Assembly (NCBI RefSeq): GCF_003402415.2
Contig: NZ_AP036014.1
Span: 2,108,001 to 2,172,000, forward strand
Source of the DNA: Cupidesulfovibrio sp000226255
GTDB lineage: Bacteria; Desulfobacterota; Desulfovibrionia; Desulfovibrionales; Desulfovibrionaceae
DNA length: 64,000 bases
Direction of reading: 5' to 3'
Below, one piece after another: positions 33,481 to 42,471 of this stretch. Each line of letters opens with the position of its first letter. Within the stretch, counting starts at the first letter, position 1. The position numbers and the translations under genes were made by a program. Below the pieces are notes generated by a model, which was given only the letters and a program-made list of their open reading frames with translations, had not been told where the DNA came from and ran no database searches.

Positions 33481-35169
33481 ATGACCCCCACCGACAGACC
33501 TGACCGCTGGATGCTGCCCTGCGTTGACCTGCCCGCCCCCGAGGAAATGGCCGGGTGGGACCGTGCGGCCATCACCGACTTCGGCCTGCGCGAAGAAATG
33601 CTGATGGAGAACGCCAGCCGCGAGGCGCTGCACGCGCTGCGCGCTGAACTGGTCAGCCGGGCCGAAGCGGGGGCAGGATTGAACTACGGCGCGCCAATCG
33701 CACCGGCCACGCCGTCCGCCGCCACGACCGCCTCCTTCTCCTTTTCCGGGCTGCGCGTGCTGCTGTTCATGGGCGGCGGCAACAACGGCGGCGACGCAGC
33801 CGCCCTGGCCCGGCACCTGCACGATGCCGGGGCCGAGGTGCTGGTGCTGCATACCCGCCCGCTGGGCGGCTATCGCGGCGCGGCGGGCTACCACGCCCGG
33901 CTCGCCAAGCGCTGCGGCGTGCCCTTCCGGCCAGCCGGGGCGTGGCCCCGCAGCCTGCCCCACCCGCGCTGGCTGGCCCCGCATGTGGTGGTGGACGGCC
34001 TGCTGGGCACCGGTTTCACCGGCATGCTACGCGAACGTGAAGCCAGCCTGGTGACCGCCATCAACGAACTGTCCGGCCGGGCCTTCGTGCTGGCGCTGGA
34101 CATTCCCTCCGGCCTCGGCGGGTTGACGGGCCGCCCCCGTCCTGAAGCGGTGCGCGCCCATGCCACCGTCACCTTCGAGGCGGCCAAGCCTGGCCTTGTC
34201 CTGCCCGAGGCCGCGCCCTACGTGGGCCGCCTGCATGTGCGGTCCATCGGCATTCCGCAGGCCGTGAGGGCGCTGCACCCCGCCTCGTACCGCATGCTGG
34301 ACGATTCCTGCCTTGCCGCCCTGCCCGCGCCCGCGCCCTGCATGCACAAGGGCACCGCCGGGCACGTGCTGGTGGTGGGCGGATCGGAAGGGCTCACCGG
34401 AGCGCCGCTGCTGGCCGCCCTTGGCGCGCTGCGCGGGGGCGCGGGGCTGGTCACCGTGGCCTGCCCCGGCGGCCTCGCCGCAGAGGTCAAGGCCGCAACC
34501 CCCGACGTGATGACCCTGCCCCTGGGCAATCGCCGCGCCTGGGACCCCGCCGCCCTGCCTGGCCTGCTGGCGCTGGCCTCACAGACAGGGCGCTGCAACG
34601 CACTGGTGATCGGCCCCGGCATGGGCCGCTCGCCGGAGGCGGTGGAGGTGCTGTCCGCCCTGCTGGCGCTGCCCGGCCGCCCCCCGGCCGTCATCGACGC
34701 CGACGGCCTGTTCCCTCTGGCGGAAGGCCTTGTTTCGCTTGATTTGGTGCGTGAAACAGATATTGTTACCCCCCACCCCGGCGAAATGGCCCGCCTCGCG
34801 GGCCTTACCACGGCGGACGTGCAACGCGGCAGGGCAGCCACGGCACGGGCCTTCGCGGCGCGCTGCGCGGGGGTGCTCGTGCTCAAGGGCGCGGGCAGCC
34901 TCGTCACCCGGCGCGACCGGCCCATCACCCTCATTCCCCTTGCCGCCCCCACGCTTGCCGTCGCCGGTTCGGGCGACGTGCTTTCCGGCCTTGCCGGAGC
35001 CCTGCTGGCGCAGGGCGCGCCGTCCGACGTGGCCGCCTGCCTCGCGGCATACCTGCATGCCAAGGCCGGACAACTGCTGCTGCACGACTACCCCGCGCGG
35101 GGCAACACCCCGCGCGAAATCGCCGACGCCATCCCCCGCGCGCGAAAGGAGCACCTCCCATGCTGCTAG
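33481..35169 (+). CDS. nnrDE: Bifunctional NAD(P)H-hydrate repair enzyme (epimerase + ADP-dependent dehydratase)
   Basis: Repairs damaged NAD(P)HX. The 562-residue fusion has an N-terminal YjeF_N epimerase domain (FMGGGNNGGDAAALARHL near residue 95; VDGLLGTGFTG; LDIPSGL) and a C-terminal ribokinase-like dehydratase domain (GTAGHVLVVGGSEGLTGAP, VIGPGMGRS, TPHPGEMARL and GSGDVLSGLAGALLAQGA). A ~20-residue Ala/Thr-rich loop between epimerase segments is lineage-specific. AGGAG precedes the ATG. Its last 10 nt overlap the start of the CBS gene. Confidence 0.95.
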   Translation: MTPTDRPDRWMLPCVDLPAPEEMAGWDRAAITDFGLREEMLMENASREALHALRAELVSRAEAGAGLNYGAPIAPATPSAATTASFSFSGLRVLLFMGGGNNGGDAAALARHLHDAGAEVLVLHTRPLGGYRGAAGYHARLAKRCGVPFRPAGAWPRSLPHPRWLAPHVVVDGLLGTGFTGMLREREASLVTAINELSGRAFVLALDIPSGLGGLTGRPRPEAVRAHATVTFEAAKPGLVLPEAAPYVGRLHVRSIGIPQAVRALHPASYRMLDDSCLAALPAPAPCMHKGTAGHVLVVGGSEGLTGAPLLAALGALRGGAGLVTVACPGGLAAEVKAATPDVMTLPLGNRRAWDPAALPGLLALASQTGRCNALVIGPGMGRSPEAVEVLSALLALPGRPPAVIDADGLFPLAEGLVSLDLVRETDIVTPHPGEMARLAGLTTADVQRGRAATARAFAARCAGVLVLKGAGSLVTRRDRPITLIPLAAPTLAVAGSGDVLSGLAGALLAQGAPSDVAACLAAYLHAKAGQLLLHDYPARGNTPREIADAIPRARKEHLPCC

Positions 35170-35612
35170 CCAAGGACATCATGACCGCCGCCCCCGTCAC
35201 CGTCACCCCGGAAACCGGCATCGCCGAAGCGGCCCGCATCATGATCCAGCGCAAGTTCAACGGCCTGCCCGTAGTGGACGCAAAGGGCACCCTCGTCGGC
35301 GTCATCTGCCAGAGCGACCTGATCGCCCAGCACAAGAAGCTGAACCTGCCGACGCTGTTCACCGTGCTCGACGGCTTCATTCCCCTGCGCTCCATGAGTG
35401 ACCTGGACGAGGAGATGCGCAAGATCTCCGCCACCAACGTGGGGCAGGCCATGACGCCAGCCCCGGTCACCGTGGGGCCTGAAACCCCCATCGACGAGGT
35501 GGCCAGCCTGATGGTGGACTCGAAGTACCACACCCTGCCCGTGGTGGACGGCGGCGCCCTGGTGGGCGTCATCGGCAAGGAGGACGTGCTGCGCACCCTT
35601 GCGGGGGCGTAG
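35160..35612 (+). CDS. Tandem CBS-domain protein
   Basis: A 150-residue cytoplasmic protein made of two CBS domains: MLLAKDIMTAAPVTVTPETGIAEAARIMIQRKFNGLPVVDAKGTLVGVI and VGQAMTPAPVTVGPETPIDEVASLMVDSKYHTLPVVDGGALVGVIG. Such pairs bind adenosine nucleotides or Mg-ATP and regulate enzymes or channels. No effector domain is fused. The ATG overlaps the nnrDE stop by 10 nt, with AAAGGAG inside nnrDE, implying translational coupling to NAD(P)HX repair. The ligand and partner are unknown. Confidence 0.9.
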   Translation: MLLAKDIMTAAPVTVTPETGIAEAARIMIQRKFNGLPVVDAKGTLVGVICQSDLIAQHKKLNLPTLFTVLDGFIPLRSMSDLDEEMRKISATNVGQAMTPAPVTVGPETPIDEVASLMVDSKYHTLPVVDGGALVGVIGKEDVLRTLAGA

Positions 35613-35623
35613 CCGTCGGGCGC

Positions 35624-36247
35624 ATGGCCCCAGCGAACCCGGTCCAGAAGACCTCGGCCCGTACCCTGCGGCTGCCCGGACATGACGACACGTTGCGTCT
35701 GGGGCGCACCCTTGCGCGCGCCCTCGCGGCGGAAGCCGGGGCGCGGACCCTTCTGCTGACAGGCGGGCTGGGCGCGGGCAAGACCACCCTGGTGCGCGGC
35801 CTTGTCGAGGCGCTGCCCGGCGGCGACGCCGCCGAGGTCAGCAGCCCCAGTTTCAATATTTGCAACATGTACCCCACCCGGCCGGAAACGGCCCATTACG
35901 ACCTCTACCGACTGGAGCAGGCGCCCGGCGCGGCCCTGGCGGTGGCGGACGACGCCCTGCTGGACCTTCTGGAAACGGAAGGCCCCCGGCGGGCGCTTGT
36001 CATCGTCGAATGGGCCGAACGCCTTCCGGCCGATGTGCTGCCCCCCGACAGGCTGGAGCTTACCTGGCTTCCGGCCAAGCACGGCAGGCTCATCACGGCC
36101 TTTGCCCGGGGAGAGGCGGCACGCCGCGTACTGGATGCGACGGCGCGCGAGGTCGCGGACCTCGTGACGTCGGAAACGGCGCCCGTTACGGCAGCGGAAA
36201 CGGCCACGCAGGCCCCCGCCGCCCGTAACGACCAAGCGAACACGTAG
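35624..36247 (+). CDS. tsaE: tRNA threonylcarbamoyladenosine biosynthesis ATPase TsaE
   Basis: The ATPase component required for t6A37 tRNA modification with TsaB and TsaD. The 207-residue protein has Walker A LTGGLGAGKTTLVRGL near residue 46, the SSPSF switch motif, HYDLYRLE and VIVEWAERLP near the C-domain, all diagnostic. It is about 50 residues longer than E. coli TsaE; the extra C-terminal part (from TAREVADLV) is Ala/Thr-rich and likely disordered. The start is 11 nt after the CBS gene, with a weak ribosome site. Confidence 0.93.
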   Translation: MAPANPVQKTSARTLRLPGHDDTLRLGRTLARALAAEAGARTLLLTGGLGAGKTTLVRGLVEALPGGDAAEVSSPSFNICNMYPTRPETAHYDLYRLEQAPGAALAVADDALLDLLETEGPRRALVIVEWAERLPADVLPPDRLELTWLPAKHGRLITAFARGEAARRVLDATAREVADLVTSETAPVTAAETATQAPAARNDQANT

Positions 36248-36318
36248 CGACGTTGCCGGGCCACGGCCCGGCGCACGACACCAACAACGCTCGATACAAC
36301 GCACGATAAGGAAGCGGT

Positions 36319-37548
36319 ATGCGTATTCTGGTGCAGAAGTTCGGCGGCACGTCCGTCGCCAACCTCGAGTGCATGAAGCAGGTGCGCGAGAAGGTGCGGC
36401 GGGCGCTGCGCGACGGCTACAAGCCGGTGGTGGTGCTTTCCGCCCGCTCGGGCGAGACCAACCGCCTGCTGTCCCTGGCCGAAGAATGGTCCACGGACCC
36501 CGACCCGGCCGAGGTGGACGCCCTCATCGCCACCGGCGAACAGGTTTCGGTGGCGCTCTTCTCCATGCTGCTCAAGGATTCGGGCATCAAGGCCCGCTCC
36601 ATGGCCGGGTTCCAGGTGCCCATCACCACCAGCGACGCCTTCGGGCGGGCGCGGATCATGGACATCGACGCCTCTCGCCTGCGCAAGGAACTGGAAAGCC
36701 ACGACGTCGTCGTGGTGGCCGGGTTCCAGGGCGTGACGCCCGAAGGGCGCATCACCACGCTGGGGCGCGGCGGCTCCGACACCAGCGCGGTGGCGCTGGC
36801 CGCGGCGCTCGGCTCGGTGGAATGCGAAATCTACACCGACGTGGACGGCGTCTACACCACCGACCCCAACCTGTGCTCCACCGCCCGCAAGCTGGACCGC
36901 GTCTCGTATGACGAGATGCTGGAAATGGCCAGCATGGGCGCAAAGGTGCTGCAAATCCGGTCCGTGGAGTTCGCCAAGAAGTACAAGGTGCCCGTCCACG
37001 TGCGCTCAACGTTCACCGATACCCCGGGAACCATGGTCACCCAGGAGGATTGCGAGATGGAAGCCGTACTCGTTTCCGGCATAGCCTACGACAAGGATCA
37101 GGCGCGGGTGACCCTGCGCAGCGTGCCCGACAAGCCGGGCGTTTCCGCCGCCATCTTCGGCCCGCTGTCGCAGCAGGGCATTCTTGTTGATATGATCGTC
37201 CAGAACCCCAGTCGCGACGGCGTGACGGACATGACCTTCACCGTGCCCCGCAAGGATCTGAAGAAGACCCTGGCGCTGATGGAGGAAATCCGGGCCAGGA
37301 CCGGCGCGCAGGAAGTGCTGCACGACACCCAGGTGGCCAAGGTCTCGGCCATCGGCGTGGGCATGCGCAACCATTCCGGCGTGGCGGCCAAGGCCTTTGC
37401 GGCGCTGCATGCCGAGAACATCAACATCCTGATGATCAGCACCTCTGAAATCAAGATTACCTGCCTCATCGAGGAAAAGTACACCGAGCTCGCCGTGCGC
37501 ACCCTGCACGACGCCTTCGGCCTGAATCACGACCTCGGCAACGCATAG
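36319..37548 (+). CDS. lysC: Aspartate kinase
   Basis: Phosphorylates L-aspartate, opening the pathway to lysine, methionine, threonine and (via aspartate semialdehyde) homocysteine. The 409-residue enzyme has KFGGTSVANLE at 7-17, FQGVTPEGRITTLGRGGSDTSAVALAA and TDVDGVYTTDPN in the kinase domain, and two ACT domains from about residue 265 (VSGIAYDKDQARVTLRSVPDKPGVSAAIF; VSAIGVGMRNHSGVAAKAFAAL), so feedback regulation by lysine and/or threonine is likely. AAGGAAG precedes the ATG. It is followed 10 nt later by cimA. Confidence 0.97.
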   Translation: MRILVQKFGGTSVANLECMKQVREKVRRALRDGYKPVVVLSARSGETNRLLSLAEEWSTDPDPAEVDALIATGEQVSVALFSMLLKDSGIKARSMAGFQVPITTSDAFGRARIMDIDASRLRKELESHDVVVVAGFQGVTPEGRITTLGRGGSDTSAVALAAALGSVECEIYTDVDGVYTTDPNLCSTARKLDRVSYDEMLEMASMGAKVLQIRSVEFAKKYKVPVHVRSTFTDTPGTMVTQEDCEMEAVLVSGIAYDKDQARVTLRSVPDKPGVSAAIFGPLSQQGILVDMIVQNPSRDGVTDMTFTVPRKDLKKTLALMEEIRARTGAQEVLHDTQVAKVSAIGVGMRNHSGVAAKAFAALHAENINILMISTSEIKITCLIEEKYTELAVRTLHDAFGLNHDLGNA

Positions 37549-37558
37549 GGCCACGGTC

Positions 37559-39181
37559 ATGACCCGGCGCATACAACTCTACGACACAACCCTGCGCGAT
37601 GGTTCGCAATCCGAGGACATCAACCTCACTGCGGCCGACAAGCTGAAGATCGCCCTCAAGCTGGACGAACTCGGCATCGACCGCATCGAGGGCGGCTGGC
37701 CGGGATCGAACCCCGTGGATGTGGCGTTCTTCAAGGAAATCGCCAGCTACCATCTGAAGCATGCGACCATCTGCGCCTTTGGCAGCACGCATCATCCCAA
37801 CTTCACGGCGGACACCGACCCCAACCTGCGGGCCATCGCCGAATCGGGCGTGCGGGCGGCATCCATCTTCGGCAAGTCGTGCGAGGTGCACGCGGCCGAG
37901 GCCCTGCGCCTGGACGCCGCGCGCAATCTGGAGATCATCGGCGACTCGGTGGCCTTCCTGAAGGGAAAGCTGGCCGAAGTGTACTTCGACGCGGAGCACT
38001 TCTTCGACGGCTACAAGCAGAACGCCGAATATGCCACAAACGCCCTGCGCCGGGCCCATGCGGCGGGGGCGGACGTGCTGGTGCTGTGCGACACCAACGG
38101 CGGCACCCTGCCGCACGAGGTGGCGCGCATCGTCGCCGAGGTACGCGCGGCCCTGCCGGACGCTGCCGTGGGCATCCACGCCCACAACGACTGCGAACTG
38201 GCCGTGGCCAACTCCATCGCGGCGGTGCAGGCCGGGGCCTCGCAGGTGCAGGGCACCATCAACGGGGTGGGCGAGCGCTGCGGCAACGCCAACCTGTGCT
38301 CCATCATTCCCACGCTGGAACTGAAGTTCGGCAAGGAATACGCCTGCCTGCCCCAAGGGCGGCTGCAACAGATCACGGCGGTGGCGGCCTACGTCTCGGA
38401 AGTGGCCAACATCCCTCCGTTCAGCCGCCAGCCCTACGTGGGCCGCTCGGCCTTTGCCCACAAGGGCGGGGTGCACGTCAGCGCGGTGAACCGCAAGTCG
38501 TCGCTGTACGAGCACATCAGCCCGGACCTGGTGGGCAACCGCCAGCGCATCCTGATCACCGAACTGGCCGGGCGCAGCAACATCGTCTCGCTGGCGCGGC
38601 GCTTCGGCTTCCACCTTGACAAGGACGAGCCGGTGGTGAAGGGGCTGCTGACAGAACTGAAGAAGAAGGCCAGCCTGGGCTACGACTACGCCGCCGCCGA
38701 GGCCTCGGTGGAACTGCTGATCCTGCGCAAGCTGGCCCGGCGCGGCGTGCGCGAGTTCTTCCGGCTGCTGCAGTTCCGGGTGCTCGAGACCAAGCACGAC
38801 AGCGAGGCCGACCCCGTCTCCGAAGTCTCGGTGATGGTAGACGTGGAAGGGGTGACCGAACACACCGCCGCCACCGGGCGCGGCCCGGTGAACGCGCTGG
38901 ACAACGCCCTGCGCAAGGCCCTGATGGGCTTCTACCCGCGCCTCGCCGAAATGCGCCTGCTCGACTTCAAGGTGCGCGTGCTGACCGGCGCGGAAACGGG
39001 CGGGGGCACGGCATCCACCGTGCGGGTGCTCATCGAGTCGGGCGATTCCGACAGCCGATGGGTGACCGTGGGGGTGTCGTTCGACATCATAGAGGCAAGC
39101 TGGCAGGCCCTGGCCGATTCCATCACCTACAAGTTGTACAAGGACGAGCACGCCCGAAGGGCGGGTTCGGACGGGGAATAG
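37559..39181 (+). CDS. cimA: (R)-citramalate synthase
   Basis: Condenses pyruvate with acetyl-CoA to citramalate, a threonine-independent route to isoleucine. The 540-residue protein has the HMGL-like barrel motif YDTTLRDGSQSED at 7-19, GIHAHNDCELAVANSIAAVQAGA (metal-binding His) and a C-terminal LeuA-type allosteric domain (VTEHTAATGRGPVNALDNALRKAL). The DGSQ variant and the length fit the long CimA group rather than LeuA. Together with lysC upstream it suggests an amino-acid operon with separate carbon entry for isoleucine. A strong terminator follows. Confidence 0.93.
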   Translation: MTRRIQLYDTTLRDGSQSEDINLTAADKLKIALKLDELGIDRIEGGWPGSNPVDVAFFKEIASYHLKHATICAFGSTHHPNFTADTDPNLRAIAESGVRAASIFGKSCEVHAAEALRLDAARNLEIIGDSVAFLKGKLAEVYFDAEHFFDGYKQNAEYATNALRRAHAAGADVLVLCDTNGGTLPHEVARIVAEVRAALPDAAVGIHAHNDCELAVANSIAAVQAGASQVQGTINGVGERCGNANLCSIIPTLELKFGKEYACLPQGRLQQITAVAAYVSEVANIPPFSRQPYVGRSAFAHKGGVHVSAVNRKSSLYEHISPDLVGNRQRILITELAGRSNIVSLARRFGFHLDKDEPVVKGLLTELKKKASLGYDYAAAEASVELLILRKLARRGVREFFRLLQFRVLETKHDSEADPVSEVSVMVDVEGVTEHTAATGRGPVNALDNALRKALMGFYPRLAEMRLLDFKVRVLTGAETGGGTASTVRVLIESGDSDSRWVTVGVSFDIIEASWQALADSITYKLYKDEHARRAGSDGE

Positions 39182-39240
39182 AGTCGAGCACGCCCGAAAG
39201 GCGAACCACGGCAGCCCCGTAAACTGTCATCCGATCATCA

Positions 39241-39269
39241 ACGCCCCGGCCGTTTTGGCCGGGGCGTTT
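39241..39269 (+). terminator. Rho-independent terminator after cimA
   Basis: An 11-bp stem (acgccccggcc / ggccggggcgt) with a 5-nt loop, then TTTCCTTT; 60 nt past the stop. Confidence 0.92.
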
Positions 39270-39453
39270 CCTTTCGCCTTGCCATGCTTACCGCAGCATT
39301 TCCTCTCATTCCTGCACAACGTTCCCGTGTCCATTTTCTGTCTCGACCCGGCAAATCGTCAATCGGCACGGGCAGAAATGCTTCGCCCATGATAGGGGGG
39401 CACGTAGCACCCCATCCACATCAGTAACACACATCTAATAGTTCGTCACACCA

Positions 39454-39467
39454 TCAAACGCGTTTGA
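39454..39467. promoter_or_regulatory. Perfect 14-bp palindrome TCAAACGCGTTTGA
   Basis: A self-complementary site 182 nt before the hysB ATG in otherwise AT-rich non-coding DNA. The central CG with AAAC/GTTT arms resembles LacI/PurR-type operators, but the regulator is unknown. Confidence 0.55.
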
Positions 39468-39541
39468 CCACTCAACCGTCGCAACTCACCCCGTCAAATC
39501 ACTTTTTTCTATCAAAACCCACCCCTGCCATCGGCACCGCA

Positions 39542-39571
39542 TTGACCCTGGCGAGTGGGGGGAGCTATTCA
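39542..39571 (+). promoter_or_regulatory. Candidate hysBA promoter
   Basis: TTGACC (39542-39547), 18-nt spacer, TATTCA (39566-39571), 78 nt before the hysB ATG. A weak match only; other start sites are possible. Confidence 0.35.
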
Positions 39572-39648
39572 TCATTGAAAGAATACGGGGCTATCGCGGG
39601 AAAATAGCCACTCCGGTCTATGCAAACGCCGCAACCAAGGAGGCAGGG

Positions 39649-40602
39649 ATGAGTCTCAACAGGCGTGATTTCGTCAAATTGTGCACAGGCACGGTTGCAG
39701 GGTTCGGAATATCCCAGATGTTCCACCCCGCCGTCTGTGAAGCCATTTCCGGCACTCTGAACGGCGAACGCCCCCCGGTGCTCTGGCTGCAGGGCCAGGG
39801 CTGCACCGGCTGCTCGGTGTCGCTGCTGAACTCGGTGCACCCCACCATCGCCGACGTGCTGCTGAAGGTGATCAGTCTGGAGTTCCACCCCACCGTCATG
39901 GCCTGGGAAGGCGAACCCGCCATGGAACACATGATGAAGATCGCCGAGCAGTACAAGGGCAAGTACTTCGTCGTGGTGGAAGGGGCGGTGCCCACCGAGG
40001 CCGACGGCAAGTACTGCATCATCGGCGAAGCGCACCACAAGGAAATCTCCATGGCTGACGCCATGAAGAGCGTTGCCGCCAACGCAGCGGCCGTGCTGGC
40101 CGTGGGCACCTGCGCGGCCTACGGCGGCATTCCCGCCGCCCAGGGCAGCGAAACCGGCGCCAAGTCGGTGTCCGCGTTCTTCAAGGAAAACGGCATCGCC
40201 ACCCCGGTGGTGAACATTCCCGGCTGCCCGCCCCACCCCGACTGGATCGTGGGCACCGTGGTGGTGGCGCTGAACGCCATCAAGGCCAAGGGCCTTGCTG
40301 GCGGGCTCGCCGACGTCGTCAAGCTGCTTGACGCCGACGGCCGCCCCACCCCCTTCTATGGCCGCAACGTCCATGAAAACTGTCCCTACCTTGAAGCGTA
40401 CGACGCCGGGAAGATGTGCGAAACCTTCACCAAGAAGGACGGCTGCCGCTACGACCTCGGCTGCAAGGGCCCCATGTCCATGTGCGACAGCTTCGAGCGC
40501 AAGTGGAACGGCGGCGTGAACTGGTGCGTCTCCAACGCGGTGTGCATCGGCTGCGTCGAACCCGACTTCCCTGACGGCAAGTCTCCCTTCTACTCGGCCT
40601 AG
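39649..40602 (+). CDS. hysB: Periplasmic [NiFeSe] hydrogenase small subunit
   Basis: The 317-residue electron-transfer subunit of the selenium-containing uptake hydrogenase. A Tat motif NRRDFVK at 4-10 directs export of the folded heterodimer. Proximal-cluster ligands are in QGCTGCS, GTCAAYGG and PGCPPHP; the distal cluster is around NVHENC..CKGP. In the medial-cluster region it reads NWCVSNAVCIGC, where HynB has NWPVDAGHPCIGC: the Pro-to-Cys change is the hallmark of [NiFeSe] enzymes having a medial [4Fe-4S] rather than [3Fe-4S] cluster. AAGGAGG lies six bases before the ATG. hysA follows after 29 nt. Confidence 0.97.
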   Translation: MSLNRRDFVKLCTGTVAGFGISQMFHPAVCEAISGTLNGERPPVLWLQGQGCTGCSVSLLNSVHPTIADVLLKVISLEFHPTVMAWEGEPAMEHMMKIAEQYKGKYFVVVEGAVPTEADGKYCIIGEAHHKEISMADAMKSVAANAAAVLAVGTCAAYGGIPAAQGSETGAKSVSAFFKENGIATPVVNIPGCPPHPDWIVGTVVVALNAIKAKGLAGGLADVVKLLDADGRPTPFYGRNVHENCPYLEAYDAGKMCETFTKKDGCRYDLGCKGPMSMCDSFERKWNGGVNWCVSNAVCIGCVEPDFPDGKSPFYSA

Positions 40603-40631
40603 CCCCGGCGCCATACACCAAGGAGGAAACC

Positions 40632-42164
40632 ATGTCCGGCTGTACACCCAAGGCCGCACCTGCCGGGGCCACCGGCAAGGCGACCATCGCCATCGACCCG
40701 GTAAGCAGAATCGAAGGCCACCTGAAAGCCGAAGTCACCGTTGAAAACGGCGTGGTGGTTGACGCCCGCCTGTCCGGCGGCATGTACCGCGGTTTTGAAA
40801 CCATCCTGCGCGGACGCGACCCGCGCGACGCCTCGCAGATCGTGCAGCGCATCTGCGGCGTGTGCCCCACCGCGCACTCCACGGCGTCCTGCCTTGCACT
40901 CGACAACGCCTTCAAGGTCAAGGTGCCCACCAACGGCCGCCTGACCCGCAACCTGACCTTCGGCGCCAACTACCTGCAGTCGCACATCCTGCACTTCTAC
41001 CACCTGGCCGCCCTGGACTTCGTGCAGGGGCCGGACAGCGCGCCCTTCGTGCCGCGCTTCTCCAAGCCCGACCTGCGCCTGCCCAAGGACGTGAACGCCG
41101 CCGCGGTGGACCAGTACCTGGAAGCGCTTGAAGTGCGCCGCATCTGCCACGAAATGGTCGCCATGTTCGGCGGGCGCATGCCCCACGTGCAGGGCCAGGT
41201 CGTGGGCGGCACCACCGAAATCCCCACCAAGGAAGCCCTTGTCGAATACGCCGCCCGCTTCAAGAAGGTGCGCGAATTCGTCGAGAAGAAGTACGTGCCC
41301 GTGGCCTACACCGTGGGCTCGGTCTACAAGGACCTGTTCAAGTTCGGCCAGGGCTACAAGAACTGCATCTCCTTCGGCGCCTTCCCCATGAACGACGCCA
41401 TGACCGAGCTGCACCTGAAGCGCGGCGTGTACATCGACGGCAAGGATCAGCCGTTCGACCCCAAGCTGATCAAGGAATACGTCAAGTACTCCTGGTTCGA
41501 CGACGCCACCACCGGCCTGCACTTCTCGCAGGGCAAGACCGTGCCTGCGCCCAACAAGGCTGGCGCGTACAGCTTCGTCAAGGCCCCCCGCTACAACGGC
41601 AAGGCCGTTGAGTCCGGCCCGGTGGCCCGCATGTGGGTCACCAACCCCGAACTGTCGCCCGTTGGCCAGAAGCTGCTGAAGGACCTCTTCAAGCTGAACG
41701 CCAAGCGCTTCCGCGACCTTGGCGACGAGGCCGCCTTCTCGGTCATGGGCCGCCACGTGGCCCGCGCCGAAGAAACCTACTACATGCTCTCCGCCATCGA
41801 ACGCTGGCTGAAGGAAGTTAAGGCCGGCGAAGAAACCTTCGCCGCCGCCGAAATTCCCGCCAAGTCCGAGGGCGTGGGCTTCACCGAAGCGCCGCGCGGA
41901 TCCCTGGTCCACTACATCAACATCAAGGACCAGAAGATCGACAACTACCAGATCGTGTCCGCCACGCTCTGGAACTGCAACCCGCGCGACGACAGCGGCC
42001 AGCTTGGCCCCGTGGAACGCGCCCTGATCGGCACCCCGGTGCCGGACATCGGCAACCCGGTGAACGTGGCGCGGGTAATCCGCGCCTTCGACCCGTGACT
42101 GGGCTGCGCCGTGCACGTGCTGCACGCTGAATCCGGCAAGGTTTCCGTCGTCGAAGTGAAGTAG
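40632..42164 (+). CDS. hysA: Periplasmic [NiFeSe] hydrogenase large subunit, selenocysteine-containing
   Basis: A conventional reading stops at TGA 42096-42098, giving 488 residues; reading that TGA as selenocysteine continues for 21 codons to TAG 42162-42164 and gives 510. The evidence is the context: DP-(Sec489)-LGC-AVH exactly replaces the DPCxxCxxH nickel motif of [NiFe] hydrogenases, and the tail after His495 is 15 residues, the same length as in HynA. The N-terminal pair is RICGVC (Cys75, Cys78). A hairpin 12 nt after the UGA is a plausible SECIS. The 3' peptide after His495 should be removed by the downstream protease. AAGGAGG precedes the ATG. Confidence 0.95.
42096..42098 (+). other. 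hysA: In-frame UGA selenocysteine codon of hysA
   Basis: The codon sits exactly where [NiFe] large subunits have the first Cys of DPCxxC. SelA, SelB and tRNA-Sec must be encoded elsewhere, as none is seen in this window. Confidence 0.93.
42110..42126 (+). promoter_or_regulatory. Candidate SECIS hairpin of hysA
   Basis: A 6-bp stem (cgtgca / tgcacg) closing a 5-nt cgtgc loop begins 12 nt after the UGA, within the distance used by bacterial SelB-dependent elements. The loop has a G and U that could be bulged. Overlap with conserved coding sequence limits certainty. Confidence 0.55.
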
Positions 42165-42185
42165 ACGCCGCATACCGACGCTACG

Positions 42186-42230
42186 GAGGGGGCCAGACCG
42201 GCAGGACCGGCCGGGCCCCCTCTTCTTTTT
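42186..42230 (+). terminator. Terminator between hysA and its maturation protease
   Basis: Nine-bp stem gagggggcc / ggccccctc with internal GC pairing in the loop, then CTTCTTTTTCC; it begins 22 nt past the true hysA stop. Confidence 0.85.
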
Positions 42231-42311
42231 CCGCTCGGCTATCCCGTTTTCGCGGTGCAGCCCGTCTCGCAGCCGCGCCGCCGCGCGTGCTTCGGACCGC
42301 CCGAAACCGGC

Positions 42312-42340
42312 TTGCGCAGGGTCCCGGCCCGCCATAGGGT
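42312..42340 (+). promoter_or_regulatory. Candidate promoter of the hys maturation protease gene
   Basis: TTGCGC (42312-42317), 17-nt spacer, TAGGGT (42335-42340), 132 nt upstream of the start. The same -35 and spacing recur before the second protease gene at 46474. Confidence 0.45.
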
Positions 42341-42471
42341 GGCCAGACGCGTCCGCCCCCGGCGGAACCGCCCATGCGCCTTTCAAGGGGCGGACGCACC
42401 CTGAATCCGGGTGGCGCCGCCACATCGCCAGCGCACCGAAACAGCATCAACCAAGCATCATGGAGCCCCGC

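Larger units (their letters stand above)
39270..39648. other. AT-richer leader region of the [NiFeSe] hydrogenase operon
   Basis: About 380 nt with clearly lower G+C than the flanking genes and no open frame of note. It contains the 14-bp perfect palindrome at 39454-39467, several TCAAA/TTTGA boxes and a promoter-like element near 39542. Confidence 0.6.

Noticed and set aside
39349..39395. sigma-54-type promoter before hysB
   Set aside because: A GGCAC box is present but the GC element is at the wrong distance (13 rather than 10 nt between GG and GC).
40632..42098. hysA as a pseudogene or truncated gene
   Set aside because: The stop is a UGA at the exact Cys position of the nickel motif and the downstream frame encodes the family-specific tail, so selenocysteine is the economical reading.
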